From an uncultured Alistipes sp. (GTDB taxonomy: Bacteria; Bacteroidota; Bacteroidia; Bacteroidales; Rikenellaceae), in NCBI GenBank assembly GCA_910576555.1, contig CAJTIY010000005.1, positions 1 to 64,000 of the forward strand: DNA of 64,000 nucleotides. The letters run 5' to 3'. Shown here in pieces: positions 33,342 to 41,549 of the stretch. Position 1 is the stretch's first letter; each line of letters begins with the position of its first letter. Under the pieces are notes generated by a model. It did not search any database, was not told the origin of the DNA, and was given only the letters and a program-made list of their open reading frames with translations. A program made the translations under genes and the position numbers.

Positions 33342-34946
33342 TTATTTTTTCGCTGCGGCGTGCCGCTTGGCGGTCTGGATGCACTCGCGGCGCGGGATGA
33401 TGACCGAGACGCCGCGGTAGGCGATCTCCTCGCGGATCATCCGCTTGAGCTCCTCGCGGTTCTTCGGTAGGGGCACCACCGTGCGGATGTGGGCGGGGTC
33501 GACGCCGATGCCGGCGCAGATCTGCTCCAGACGGCCCGTGCCGGCCGAGTCCTGACCGCCCGTCATGCCGGTGGTGAGGTTGTCGGAGATGATGACCGTG
33601 ATGTTCGCCCCTTCGTTGACGGCGTCGAGCAGGCCCGTCATGCCCGAGTGGGTGAAGGTCGAGTCGCCGATGACGGCTACGGCCGGATGCTGGCCCGCAT
33701 CGGCGGCGCCTTTGGCCATCGTGATCGAGGCGCCCATGTCGACGCACGTGTCGATGGCGTGGAACGGCGCCAGCCACCCCAGCGTGTAGCAGCCGATGTC
33801 GCTGAAGACCTTGCCCGCGGGGAACTCCTCGCGGATCACCTCCGTGAGGGCGGTGTACATGTCGCGGTGGCCGCAGCCCTGACAGAGGGCGGGGGGACGG
33901 GGCGCCACGACCGGGCTCGGGTCGTGCGCCTCGAGTGCCTCCATGCCGAGCGCGGCGCGGACGCAGTCGGGCGTCAGCTCGCCCGTGCGAGGCAGTTCGC
34001 CCGAGAGGCGGCCGCGGATGGGCAGCGGCGTCGGCAGCAGGCCGCGCAGCGCCTCCTCGACCACGGGCTGTCCCTCCTCGATGACCAGCAGGGCGTCGCA
34101 CGCGGCGGCCATCCGCCGCACGAGCGTTGCGGGGAGCGGGTATTGCGCGATTTTCAGCACCGGATGCGGGCAGCCGTCGGGGTAGTTCTCCATCAGGTAG
34201 TTGTATCCGATGCCGCAGGCGATGATGCCCAGCGAGCGGTCCGCGGCATCTTTATAGGTATTGAAGCGGCTTGCGGCGGCCTCCCCCTCGAGCCGGGCCC
34301 AGTCGCCGAGGAGCGTCTTGTAGCGCACGCGCGAATTGCCGGGCATGAGGACCCACTGCCGGGCCTGTTCCGTGTCGGGATGCGCGAGGGGGTTCTGCGG
34401 CTGCGGCTCGTTCACCTCCACCACCGCGCGCGAGTGGGCCATGCGGGTGGTCAGGCGCATCAGCACGGGGATGCGGTAGCGCTCCGAAAGTTCGAAGGCG
34501 TACTGCACCATCTCGTAGGTCTCCTGCTGCGTTGAGGGCTCCAGCGTCGGGACGAGGGCGAATTTGCCGTAGAAGCGCGAATCCTGCTCGTTCTGTGACG
34601 AGTGCATCGAGGGGTCGTCGGCCGCGACCACCACCAGACCTCCGTTCGCGCCGGTCATCGCCGCATTGACGAAGGCGTCGGCGGCGACGTTCATGCCCAC
34701 GTGTTTCATGCAGACCAGCGCCCGTTTGCCGGCGAACGACATGCCGAGCGCCTCCTCCATCGCGGTCTTCTCGTTCGACGACCACGTGCAGTGGATGCCG
34801 CGTTCGGCGGTCAGCGGGTGCGTCTGGATGTATTCGGTGATTTCGGTCGAGGGCGTGCCCGGATAGGCATAGACGCCCGAGAGTCCGGCATGGAGCGCGC
34901 CCAGTGCGAGGGCTTCGTCTCCGAGTAAAAGTTCCCGTTTTGACAT
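33342..34946 (-). CDS. iorA: Indolepyruvate ferredoxin oxidoreductase alpha subunit
   Basis: The 534-aa protein carries the pyrimidine-binding domain (GDEALALGALHAGLSGVYAY, PGTPSTEITEYIQ) and the TPP-binding domain (LCQGCGHRDMYTAL, GDSTFTHSGMTGLLDAVNEG, ANITVIISDN). It ends at IIPRRECIQTAKRHAAAKK, and I see no CxxCxxCxxxC clusters. The C-terminal ferredoxin domain of archaeal IorA is therefore absent and electrons must leave by another route. ATG 34946 gives the family start MSKRELLLGDEALALG. It is the first gene of the iorA-iorB-aminotransferase unit. Confidence 0.93.
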   Translation of the reverse strand: MSKRELLLGDEALALGALHAGLSGVYAYPGTPSTEITEYIQTHPLTAERGIHCTWSSNEKTAMEEALGMSFAGKRALVCMKHVGMNVAADAFVNAAMTGANGGLVVVAADDPSMHSSQNEQDSRFYGKFALVPTLEPSTQQETYEMVQYAFELSERYRIPVLMRLTTRMAHSRAVVEVNEPQPQNPLAHPDTEQARQWVLMPGNSRVRYKTLLGDWARLEGEAAASRFNTYKDAADRSLGIIACGIGYNYLMENYPDGCPHPVLKIAQYPLPATLVRRMAAACDALLVIEEGQPVVEEALRGLLPTPLPIRGRLSGELPRTGELTPDCVRAALGMEALEAHDPSPVVAPRPPALCQGCGHRDMYTALTEVIREEFPAGKVFSDIGCYTLGWLAPFHAIDTCVDMGASITMAKGAADAGQHPAVAVIGDSTFTHSGMTGLLDAVNEGANITVIISDNLTTGMTGGQDSAGTGRLEQICAGIGVDPAHIRTVVPLPKNREELKRMIREEIAYRGVSVIIPRRECIQTAKRHAAAKK

Positions 34947-34972
34947 AGGTTGCAGTTTTTTAGCGGATAGGA

Positions 34973-34980
34973 CAAAATTA
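34973..34980 (-). promoter_or_regulatory. Predicted -7 box of iorA
   Basis: TAATTTTG on the minus strand matches TAnnTTTG, 26 bases before the iorA start. Confidence 0.6.
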
Positions 34981-35200
34981 GGAATTTTTACTTGAAAAGC
35001 AAGTTTTTTGCGACGATTTATCGTGCTGCAGTTTCGATTCGCGACAAACAGTCGGTTTTCGACGCTGCTGCGGTTCGAGATCGTAAGTGCGTCGCCGTAT
35101 CGTACGGCCGCGTGGACGGCCTTCGCGGGTCGCGGCGGCGATCGCTGCCATCCGCCTTCGGAGCGGCGGGGGCTTCGGTGTCTGTCCGTGGGGGGGGATG

Positions 35201-35270
35201 AAAAAAGCGGTCGTCTTGTTCGACGACCGCCCGAAACGCAAGAAAGAGAGCCTTGAGGACTCTCTTTCTT
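35201..35270 (-). terminator. Double hairpin and T-run terminating tRNA-Arg
   Basis: On the minus strand, an 11-bp hairpin (35240-35250 with 35260-35270) directly follows the tRNA. A second perfect 9-bp hairpin comes next (35207-35215 with 35222-35230, loop 6) and is followed by TTTTTT (35201-35206), a classical intrinsic terminator. The remaining bases 34981-35200 show nothing else. Confidence 0.85.
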
Positions 35271-35273
35271 CAG

Positions 35274-35347
35274 TGACACCGACAGGACTCAAACCTGTAA
35301 CCTTCTGATCCGTAGTCAGATGCTCTATTCAATTAAGCTACGGTGCC
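35274..35347 (-). tRNA. tRNA-Arg (anticodon ACG)
   Basis: The minus strand folds into a complete cloverleaf of 74 bases. The acceptor stem is GGCACCG paired with CGGTGTC plus discriminator A. The anticodon stem TCTGA/TCAGA holds the loop CTACGGA (anticodon ACG), and the T-arm contains GGTTTGAGTCC (TTTGAGT loop, close to the usual TTCRANY). CCA is not encoded. ACG reads CGN arginine codons after A-to-I editing. Confidence 0.95.
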
Positions 35348-35359
35348 GAATTGCGAATG

Positions 35360-35367
35360 CAAATGTA
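35360..35367 (-). promoter_or_regulatory. Predicted promoter of tRNA-Arg
   Basis: TACATTTG on the minus strand (-7) has a TTGC at 35387-35390 nineteen bases upstream (-33), 12 bases before the mature tRNA. Confidence 0.65.
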
Positions 35368-35537
35368 GGGCAAAATTTCCAACCGTGCAAGTATTTTTGC
35401 AAGAATTTTAAATAAAATTTTCTCCGATGGGGCGCCGAGTGCTGCGGGAATCCGTCGGTGTGTGCTTCAAACCGTTGTATTACAGCTGCTAACGCGCTTG
35501 TATCCGTCGCCGCGGACAGCGCACGGGGACTGTGCCG

Positions 35538-36155
35538 TTATTTGATCTCCCGGTCGGGGTGGGCGTGCAGGAACTGCTCCCAGCTTTGCGATCCGCGCTT
35601 CGAGACGGACTTCGGTCCGCCCCCGAGTCCCTTCGCCCGTTCGTCGCCCAGCAGGGCGCGAAGCGGTCCGGAGGTGGCGAAGTAGTGGCAGAGGGCTACG
35701 GCCATGCCGTCCGTGGCATCGAGCCGCTTCGGCGGCCGGTCGATGGCCAGCGTGCGGCAGACGATCGCTGCGACCTGCTCCTTCGTGGCTGCGCCGCGAC
35801 CGGTGATCGCCTGCTTGATCCGCGTCGGCGCATACTCCGAGACCTGCAGCCCGCGGCACAGCACGGCGGCCATCGCCACGCCCTGCGCCCGGCCCAGTTT
35901 GAGCATCGACTGCACGTTCTCGCCGAAGAAGGGCGATTCGAGCGCCACCTCGCGGGGCGCGTATTCGTCGGCCAGCGCCCCGACCCGCTCGAAGATGTGC
36001 CGCAGCTTGGCGTAGGGGTCCGTGAGGCGGTGCAGGTCGATGTCGCCCAGCACCACGGTGCGTACGGTGCGTCCTTCGACCTCGAGGACGCCGTAGCCCA
36101 TGTAGTTCGTGCCGGGGTCGATCCCCATGATGCGGTACTTTTGCGGTGTGTTCAT
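35538..36155 (-). CDS. ruvC: Holliday junction resolvase RuvC
   Basis: RuvC cuts Holliday junctions with RuvAB during recombinational repair. The 205-aa protein has the first catalytic Asp in RIMGIDPGTNYMGYGVLE, the Glu in VALESPFFGENVQSMLKLGR, YAPTRIKQAITGRGAATKEQ, and the C-terminal Asp pair in RLDATDGMAVALCHY. The C-terminal extension beyond about residue 165 is longer than in E. coli and basic. It lies downstream of the TlpA gene's terminator, so it probably has its own promoter. Confidence 0.95.
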   Translation of the reverse strand: MNTPQKYRIMGIDPGTNYMGYGVLEVEGRTVRTVVLGDIDLHRLTDPYAKLRHIFERVGALADEYAPREVALESPFFGENVQSMLKLGRAQGVAMAAVLCRGLQVSEYAPTRIKQAITGRGAATKEQVAAIVCRTLAIDRPPKRLDATDGMAVALCHYFATSGPLRALLGDERAKGLGGGPKSVSKRGSQSWEQFLHAHPDREIK

Positions 36156-36240
36156 CGTTCGGCGGGAAGATGCGTCGGGTTTTCGTGCGGGGCGGCCGCG
36201 CGCGGGAAACCGAGAAACGAGGGATGCGGCGGTGCGTAAA

Positions 36241-36279
36241 ATCCCCTCCGGAGGGTCGCCGACCCTGTCCGGAGGGGAT
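36241..36279 (-). terminator. Terminator of the coaD-lpxD-tlpA unit
   Basis: A long hairpin (ATCCCCTCCGGA with TCCGGAGGGGAT, continued inside by AGGGTC/GACCCT) lies 12 bases after the TlpA-like gene and is followed by ATTTTA on the minus strand. Confidence 0.85.
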
Positions 36280-36291
36280 CGTGTCGGGGCG

Positions 36292-37347
36292 TTACTCGCC
36301 CAGCAGCTCGGCGATCTTCTCGTAGAGCGCCTCGCCGCGCAGGTTCTTGGCGACGATCTTGCCCTCGGCGTCGATCAGGAAGTTCGTCGGGATGCCCTGA
36401 ACGGCGTAGTCTTTGGCTGCCTGATTGTCGAAGCCCTCCAGATCGCTCACGTGGATCCAGTTCATGCCGTTGGTCTCGACGGCGGCGAGCCACTTCGCGC
36501 GATCCTTGTCGAACGAGACGCCGTAGATCTCGAAGCCCTTCGCGCCGAAGGCGTCGTAGGTCTTCTTCAGCACGGGAACCTCGCCCATGCAGGGGCCGCA
36601 CCACGAAGCCCAGAAGTCGAGCAGCGTGTACTTGACGGCGGGATTGCCGATCACCGACGCCAGCGTGACGACATTGCCGTCGGCATCCTTCTGCGCCACG
36701 TCGATGTAGGGCTGGCCGATGTCGGTCTTGAGCTTCTGCTCGGCGCGCTCCTTGAGCTCGGCGAGCAGCTCCGTGCGCTGCAGCTCCTCGGGGAAGAGGG
36801 CGATTTCGTCGAGCAGCTCCGCACCCGAGAGGTCGTAGGCGAGCTGTTGGGCCAAGATCATCGCGCCGAAATAGTTGGTGCGGTTCTCCGTGGCCGCGGT
36901 GCGGGTCAGCGCCTCGTACTCCTGCTCGATGGCGTCGCGGCGCTCGTCCGTCGTCTCGGGGTTGCGGTATTCGGTCACCAGCGCCGCGGCAGCGGCTTCG
37001 TAGGCCGCAGCGGCGTCGTTCGAGGGGGTGCCCGTGATCTTCGTGCTGCTGCCCTCGGCGTTGTCGGCCACCGAGATGGTGCCCGGCTCGAGGATCAGCA
37101 TCGCGGCGAACGAGGCGGGGGCGAAGCCCGTGTTGTCGGTCAGGTAGCGCACGGCGGGCTCCTCGACGGTGCCTTCGAAGCGGAACGTGCCGTCGGTCAC
37201 GGCCGTCGAGTCGACCGCGTTGCGCTCGGCGTCCAACAGGTAAACGGTGCCTTCGAGGCCGGCGACGTTGCCGTCGATCATGTAGGCGTTTTTGCCGCCG
37301 CAGGCGCAGAGCGCCGCTGCGGTGGCGAGCATCAGGATTTTTTTCAT
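36292..37347 (-). CDS. TlpA-like thioredoxin-fold lipoprotein with DUF4369 N-domain
   Basis: The 351-aa protein has a lipobox (ATAAALCACGG, lipidated Cys at about residue 16) and an N-terminal DUF4369 beta domain (AYMIDGNVAGLEGTVYLLDA). A helical linker follows, then a C-terminal thioredoxin/AhpC-TSA-like domain with the redox motif WCGPC (TLLDFWASWCGPCMGEVPVL) and the cis-Pro in AVQGIPTNFLIDAEGKI. It is probably anchored in the envelope and reduces or relays disulfides in the periplasm; the partner is unknown. It starts 4 bases after lpxD. Confidence 0.9.
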   Translation of the reverse strand: MKKILMLATAAALCACGGKNAYMIDGNVAGLEGTVYLLDAERNAVDSTAVTDGTFRFEGTVEEPAVRYLTDNTGFAPASFAAMLILEPGTISVADNAEGSSTKITGTPSNDAAAAYEAAAAALVTEYRNPETTDERRDAIEQEYEALTRTAATENRTNYFGAMILAQQLAYDLSGAELLDEIALFPEELQRTELLAELKERAEQKLKTDIGQPYIDVAQKDADGNVVTLASVIGNPAVKYTLLDFWASWCGPCMGEVPVLKKTYDAFGAKGFEIYGVSFDKDRAKWLAAVETNGMNWIHVSDLEGFDNQAAKDYAVQGIPTNFLIDAEGKIVAKNLRGEALYEKIAELLGE

Positions 37348-37351
37348 CTGT

Positions 37352-38389
37352 TTATCGTTTTTTGAGTTCCGTTACTTCTTTCTCCAGCGCCTGCACCTTG
37401 CGTGCGAGGTCGGGGAGGTTCTTGAAGACGGCCGAGGAGCGGTGGTACTGCATGCCCGGAAGCGCCGGGTAGCCCAAGCGGACCTCGCCGTCGGGGACAT
37501 TCTTGTCGATGCCGCTTTTCGAGCCGATCTTCACGCGGTCGCCCACGGTCACGTGGTCGGCGATGCCCACCTGCCCCGCGAGGAAGCAGTTGCGGCCCAC
37601 CTTCGAGGTGCCCGCGATGCCGGTCTGGGCCGACGATACGGTGTTTTCGCCGATCTGCACGTTGTGGCCGATCTGGATCAGGTTGTCGAGCTTCACGCCG
37701 CGGCGGATGACGGTCGAGTCGGTCTTCGCGCGGTCGATGCAGGTGTTGGCGCCGATCTCCACGTCGTCCTCGATCACCACGTTGCCCAGCTGGGGGATCT
37801 TGTCGAAGCCTCCGTCGGCGTTGGGCATGAAGCCGAAGCCGTCGGCGCCGATCACCGCGCCGGCGTGGAGGATGCAGCGTTCGCCGACGACGCAGCCCTC
37901 GTAGATCCTGACCCCCGGGTAGAGGATCGTCCCTGCGCCCACGGTCGTGCCGCGGCCCAGCCATACCTGCGGGTAGATCCGGCACCCCGCGCCGATGCGC
38001 ACGCCCTCCTCGACGACCGCGAAGTCGCCGATGTAGCAGTCGGCGCCCACCTCGGCGCGCTCCGAGACCGAGGCCCGCTCGCTGATCCCCGTGCGACGGG
38101 GCTTGGCCGCCTCATACATGGCCAGCAGCCGCACGACGCAGGCCGCCGCGTCGTCCACCTTGACGAGCGTCGCGGCGACGGGTTGCGCGGGCTCGAACGT
38201 CCGGTCGACCAGTACGATCGACGCACGGGTGGTGTAGAGGAAGGGTTCGTATTTGGGATTGGTCAGGTAGGCCAGCGACCCGGCTTTCCCCTCCTCGATC
38301 GAGGAGACGGTGTGCACGGCGGCCGATGCGTCGCCCACGACCTCGCCGCCAAGTGCCGCGGCGATCATTTCGGCTGTGAATTCCATCAT
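37352..38389 (-). CDS. lpxD: UDP-3-O-acyl-glucosamine N-acyltransferase LpxD
   Basis: LpxD adds the N-linked acyl chain in the third step of lipid A synthesis. The 345-aa protein has an N-terminal uridine-binding domain (IAAALGGEVVGDASAAVHTV, SLAYLTNPKYEPFLYTTRAS). A left-handed beta-helix of hexapeptide repeats follows (VGADCYIGDFAVVEEGVRIG and onwards), with the catalytic His in DNLIQIGHNVQIGENT. A C-terminal helix closes the trimer (LARKVQALEKEVTELKKR). Start 38389 is the first of two adjacent ATGs. Confidence 0.95.
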   Translation of the reverse strand: MMEFTAEMIAAALGGEVVGDASAAVHTVSSIEEGKAGSLAYLTNPKYEPFLYTTRASIVLVDRTFEPAQPVAATLVKVDDAAACVVRLLAMYEAAKPRRTGISERASVSERAEVGADCYIGDFAVVEEGVRIGAGCRIYPQVWLGRGTTVGAGTILYPGVRIYEGCVVGERCILHAGAVIGADGFGFMPNADGGFDKIPQLGNVVIEDDVEIGANTCIDRAKTDSTVIRRGVKLDNLIQIGHNVQIGENTVSSAQTGIAGTSKVGRNCFLAGQVGIADHVTVGDRVKIGSKSGIDKNVPDGEVRLGYPALPGMQYHRSSAVFKNLPDLARKVQALEKEVTELKKR

Positions 38390-38405
38390 ATTGCGATAAA
38401 AGGTG

Positions 38406-38876
38406 TTACAGGTATTTTTCGATGTCGACCCCCTCGGGCATGAACTCCTCCACCGAGCGGCCGAAGGCGTGCACTTCGCGCACGGTCGACGAGGCGATGT
38501 CGGCCACCTCGGCCGGTGTGAAGAGCATCACGGTGGTGATGGCCGGAAAGAGCCGGTGGTTGGCCGCCTCCATCGTGCGTTCGTATTCGAAATCGGTGGT
38601 GTTCCTCACGCCCCGGATCACGGCGCAGGCGCCGCACCGCTCTGCGAACTCGCCCGTCAGCCCCGTGTAGACCGCCGCCTCGACGCGCGGCTCGCCGGCG
38701 TAGAGGTCGTCGATGAGCCGCTTGCGGTTCCCGACGCTTAACAGTCCCTCTTTGGCGAGGTTGTTCCCGATGCCGACGATCACGCGGTCGAACAGATGCA
38801 GCGCTTCGGCGACCAGTGCCGCGTGGCCCCGGGTGAAGGGGTCGAACGACCCCGGGAATAGTGCGATGCGTTCCAT
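38406..38876 (-). CDS. coaD: Pantetheine-phosphate adenylyltransferase CoaD
   Basis: CoaD makes dephospho-CoA from 4'-phosphopantetheine and ATP. The 156-aa protein has the nucleotidyltransferase motif at residues 9-18 (GSFDPFTRGH, a TxGH form). RGVRNTTDFEYERTMEAANH and the ISSTxVR-like IASSTVREVHAFG follow. ATG 38876 gives the standard start MERIALFPGSFDPF. It precedes lpxD by 16 bases. A -7 promoter box lies only 6 bases before the ATG, suggesting a very short or absent leader. Confidence 0.95.
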   Translation of the reverse strand: MERIALFPGSFDPFTRGHAALVAEALHLFDRVIVGIGNNLAKEGLLSVGNRKRLIDDLYAGEPRVEAAVYTGLTGEFAERCGACAVIRGVRNTTDFEYERTMEAANHRLFPAITTVMLFTPAEVADIASSTVREVHAFGRSVEEFMPEGVDIEKYL

Positions 38877-38882
38877 ATTGCG

Positions 38883-38890
38883 CAAATATA
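38883..38890 (-). promoter_or_regulatory. Predicted -7 box of coaD, abutting the start codon
   Basis: TATATTTG on the minus strand matches TAnnTTTG and ends 6 bases before the coaD ATG, so transcription would start at or next to the start codon. Confidence 0.55.
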
Positions 38891-39025
38891 GAGGAAATAA
38901 TCGGTAAACCGCCCTTTCCCGGCCGATTTTTTTTGCGCCGCGTCCCGCTGCGGCCGGAGTCGTTTTCGGGGGCGGAGGGGCGCCTTTTCCCCGGCAGGAG
39001 GGCGGCCGGATCGCTCCGAGGGAAC

Positions 39026-39091
39026 GGATCGGACAACGTTGCCGCCCGAACGGACACCGCAATGGCGGGATCGGACAACGTTGCCGCCCGA
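39026..39091. repeat. Exact 24-bp direct repeat upstream of the kinase gene
   Basis: Bases 39026-39049 and 39068-39091 are identical, 42 bases apart. Each contains the pseudo-palindrome GACAACGTTGCC. They lie between divergent coaD and the kinase gene, just upstream of the kinase promoter box. Nothing else is seen in the 38891-39186 gap. Confidence 0.8.
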
Positions 39092-39120
39092 TCGAACTGC
39101 GGCCGGCGGCGCGTTTCGCC

Positions 39121-39128
39121 TACCTTTG
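39121..39128 (+). promoter_or_regulatory. Predicted -7 box of the kinase gene
   Basis: TACCTTTG matches TAnnTTTG, 58 bases before the start codon. Confidence 0.55.
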
Positions 39129-39186
39129 CTGCGCATGGGGCGAGGTTCGGATCGCCGCTGCCGTCCTTCATTTACATTACGAGGTC

Positions 39187-39969
39187 ATGCGAACGACTCT
39201 TTTTCTCGGCCCCGGGTTCGGGGCTTTGCGCGGATTCGTCGAGCGGCTGCCCGAACGGTTCGCTGCCGGACCGTGCGGCGAGGTGCTCCACGCGGGGCGC
39301 AATACGGTGGCCGCCTTCGCGGTCGGCGACGAGCGTCTCGTCGTCAAACGCTACGAACGCTGCGGGGTGTGGCGGGGGATCGTCTACGGGTTGTTCCGCC
39401 GCAGCAAGGCGCGCCGGGCCTACGAGCACGCCGTGCGGCTGCGGGCGCTGGGGATCGGGACGCCCGAGCCGGTGGCGTGGGTCGAATGCCGCCGCCGGGG
39501 ATTGCTCCGCGACGCCTATTCGGTGACGCGCCGCTCCGACCGCCGGCCGCTGTCGCGGGCCGCCGAGGCCTACCCGGACCCCGGGGCGGCCGAGGTGCTG
39601 GATGCCTTCGCCCGGTTCGCCGCGCGGCTGCACGAGGCGGGTGTCTGCCACGACGACTTCAACCACGGCAACATCCTCTGGGACCGCGACCCCGCGACGG
39701 GCGACTGCCGCTTCGAACTGATCGACATCAACCGCATGCGCTTCTTCCGCCGGCCGCTCTCGGCGCGGCGCAGCATGGTGAGCCTGCGGCGCCTCTCCTG
39801 TCCGCCCGAGGCCTTCCTCTACCTGCTCGACCGCTATGCCCGCCACCGCGGCCGGAGCGTCGAGGAAACGCTGCTGGGCGGCTTGCTGCTGCGGCTCCTC
39901 TTCGTGCGCCGGAAGCGGTTCAAGCGGCGTTTGCGCGAGCGGCATCGGGCGCTGCGGGCAAAAAAATGA
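39187..39969 (+). CDS. Lipopolysaccharide core (Kdo/WaaP-type) kinase
   Basis: This family phosphorylates sugars of the LPS inner core. The 260-aa protein has kinase-like motifs: the ATP-lysine segment VVKRYERCGVWRGIVYGLFR, the alpha-C region, the catalytic loop GVCHDDFNHGNILWD (a variant of HxDxxxxN), and the metal Asp in FELIDINRMRFF. The C-terminus is strongly basic, fitting membrane association. Bacteroidetes genomes often carry such a gene among lipid A genes; here lpxD lies nearby on the opposite strand. No partner gene overlaps. Confidence 0.85.
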   Translation: MRTTLFLGPGFGALRGFVERLPERFAAGPCGEVLHAGRNTVAAFAVGDERLVVKRYERCGVWRGIVYGLFRRSKARRAYEHAVRLRALGIGTPEPVAWVECRRRGLLRDAYSVTRRSDRRPLSRAAEAYPDPGAAEVLDAFARFAARLHEAGVCHDDFNHGNILWDRDPATGDCRFELIDINRMRFFRRPLSARRSMVSLRRLSCPPEAFLYLLDRYARHRGRSVEETLLGGLLLRLLFVRRKRFKRRLRERHRALRAKK

Positions 39970-40000
39970 GCGCCGGTCCGCGGATTCGCGAATAAATCCC

Positions 40001-40008
40001 TAATTTTG
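40001..40008 (+). promoter_or_regulatory. Predicted -7 box of the DAHP synthase/chorismate mutase gene
   Basis: TAATTTTG matches TAnnTTTG, 62 bases before the chosen start. Confidence 0.55.
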
Positions 40009-40070
40009 TCCGTGCGCTTCGGCGGCGGGTGCCGCTGTCGGTGCGTCGGCGAATAATCGAGGTACGGTCG

Positions 40071-41153
40071 ATGGAGAGACTTTTTTGCGATGCGATGGAC
40101 GGACTGCAGCCCCTGCGTTTTGCGGGGGTCGATCCGCGGCGGCCGCTGGTCGTGGCGGGGCCCTGCAGCGCCGAGACGGAGGAGCAGACGCTCGCTACGG
40201 CCCGCCGTCTGGCGGCCGAGGGGGTCCGTATCTTCCGGGCGGGGCTGTGGAAACCCCGTACCAAGCCGGGCGGCTTCGAGGGGGTCGGCACCGAGGGTTT
40301 GGCGTGGCTGCGGCGCGTGCGGCGCGAGACGGGCATGTACGTCGCTACGGAGGCGGCTACGGCCGAACACGTCGCCGCGGCGCTCGATGCCGGAGTCGAC
40401 CTGCTGTGGATCGGGGCGCGCACGGCGTCGAATCCCTTTGCCGTGCAGCAGATCGCCGATGCGCTGCGGGGGTGCGATCTGCCCGTGCTGGTGAAGAATC
40501 CGGTGAGCCCCGACCTCGAACTGTGGATCGGTGCGCTGGAGCGGCTCTGCAACGCGGGGCTGCGGCGTCTGGGCGCCATACACCGCGGCTTCACCTCAAT
40601 CGATGCGTCGGTCTACCGCAATCCGCCGATGTGGTCGGTGCCCATCGAACTGCGGCGTCGGCTGCCGCACCTGCCGCTCCTGTGCGATCCGAGCCACATG
40701 GGGGGCCGGCGGGAGCTCGTCGCGCCGCTCGCGCAGCAGGCGATGGATCTGGGCTTCGACGGGCTCTTCGTCGAGGCGCACGGGGCTCCCGACACGGCGT
40801 GGAGCGACCGCGACCAGCAGATCGCGCCCGAAGCGCTGGGCGCGCTGCTCCGCACGCTGAAGCTCCGCGAAACGAACGCTGCGGCCGGCGAGCTCGGCGC
40901 CCTGCGTGCGCAGATCGACCGCATCGACGACGAGTTGCTCGAACTTTTGGCCCGGCGCATGGCGGTTTCGCGCGAAATCGGCCGGTACAAGCGTGCGCAC
41001 GCCGTACCCGTACTCCAGTCGCACCGCTACGAGGAGCTGCTCGCGCGCCGTACGGCGCAGGCCGCGGCCGCAGGCATGGCGCCCGCCTTCATGCGCGCGC
41101 TGCTGCAGGTCCTCCACGAGGAGTCGGTGCGGCAGCAGCTCGAGGAGGCGTGA
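40071..41153 (+). CDS. Bifunctional 3-deoxy-7-phosphoheptulonate synthase / chorismate mutase type II
   Basis: The N-terminal domain condenses PEP and erythrose-4-phosphate, the first step to aromatic amino acids. The C-terminal domain converts chorismate to prephenate. The 360-aa protein shows LVVAGPCSAETEEQTLATAR, GLWKPRTKPGGFEGVG, VKNPVSPDLELWIGALERL and LLCDPSHMGGRRELVAPLAQ for the DAHP synthase. From about residue 280, LRAQIDRIDDELLELLARRM, AVSREIGRYKR and HEESVRQQLEEA mark the AroQ mutase. The fusion is standard in Bacteroidetes and lets the mutase domain mediate feedback control. ATG 40071 was chosen over an upstream GTG at 40029. Confidence 0.93.
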   Translation: MERLFCDAMDGLQPLRFAGVDPRRPLVVAGPCSAETEEQTLATARRLAAEGVRIFRAGLWKPRTKPGGFEGVGTEGLAWLRRVRRETGMYVATEAATAEHVAAALDAGVDLLWIGARTASNPFAVQQIADALRGCDLPVLVKNPVSPDLELWIGALERLCNAGLRRLGAIHRGFTSIDASVYRNPPMWSVPIELRRRLPHLPLLCDPSHMGGRRELVAPLAQQAMDLGFDGLFVEAHGAPDTAWSDRDQQIAPEALGALLRTLKLRETNAAAGELGALRAQIDRIDDELLELLARRMAVSREIGRYKRAHAVPVLQSHRYEELLARRTAQAAAAGMAPAFMRALLQVLHEESVRQQLEEA

Positions 41154-41156
41154 CGG

Positions 41157-41549
41157 TCAGCGCTCCATGTCGTGGAGGTGGATCTCCAGCGCCCGGACCG
41201 AGATCTGGATTTCGAGGATCGAGATGCCCAGCGACCCGATGAGCAGCAGCAGGGCGATGCCGAAGACCCATCCCGAGAGCGCTTGCAGCCCGATATAGAT
41301 CAGAAACATCGTCACCACGCACAGAAAGAGGCTCGTGACGCCCAGCACCTGCATCGTGCGCGTCAGCCGCAACCGCAGGCGGAGGTTGTCGATCTGCGCG
41401 CGGGTCACCTTCGAAGGGTTCTGCACGTGGAGCTCCTTGAGCGTGCGGATCAGTTGCGCGTAGGAGAGGAATCGGTTGGTGTAGGCCAACAGAATCAGCG
41501 ACACGGCCGAAAAGAGCAGCGTCGGGGTCGTAAGCGTCAGTTCTTCCAT
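41157..41549 (-). CDS. DUF2721 family membrane protein
   Basis: The 130-aa protein matches DUF2721. An N-terminal helix (TPTLLFSAVSLILLAYTNRF) is followed by a basic cytosolic stretch (DNLRLRLRLTRTMQVLGVTS) and two further helices (FLCVVTMFLIYIGLQALSGW, FGIALLLLIGSLGISILEIQ). Function is unknown. It is convergent with the DAHP gene, with only three bases between the stop codons. A box TATCTTCG, close to the -7 consensus, lies near 41650. Confidence 0.85.
   Translation of the reverse strand: MEELTLTTPTLLFSAVSLILLAYTNRFLSYAQLIRTLKELHVQNPSKVTRAQIDNLRLRLRLTRTMQVLGVTSLFLCVVTMFLIYIGLQALSGWVFGIALLLLIGSLGISILEIQISVRALEIHLHDMER

Noticed and set aside
35274..35347. tRNA-Arg gene as the attachment site of the mobile element
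   Set aside because: It is about 27 kb away from the integrase with ordinary chromosomal genes between, and no fragment of the tRNA was seen in the element.
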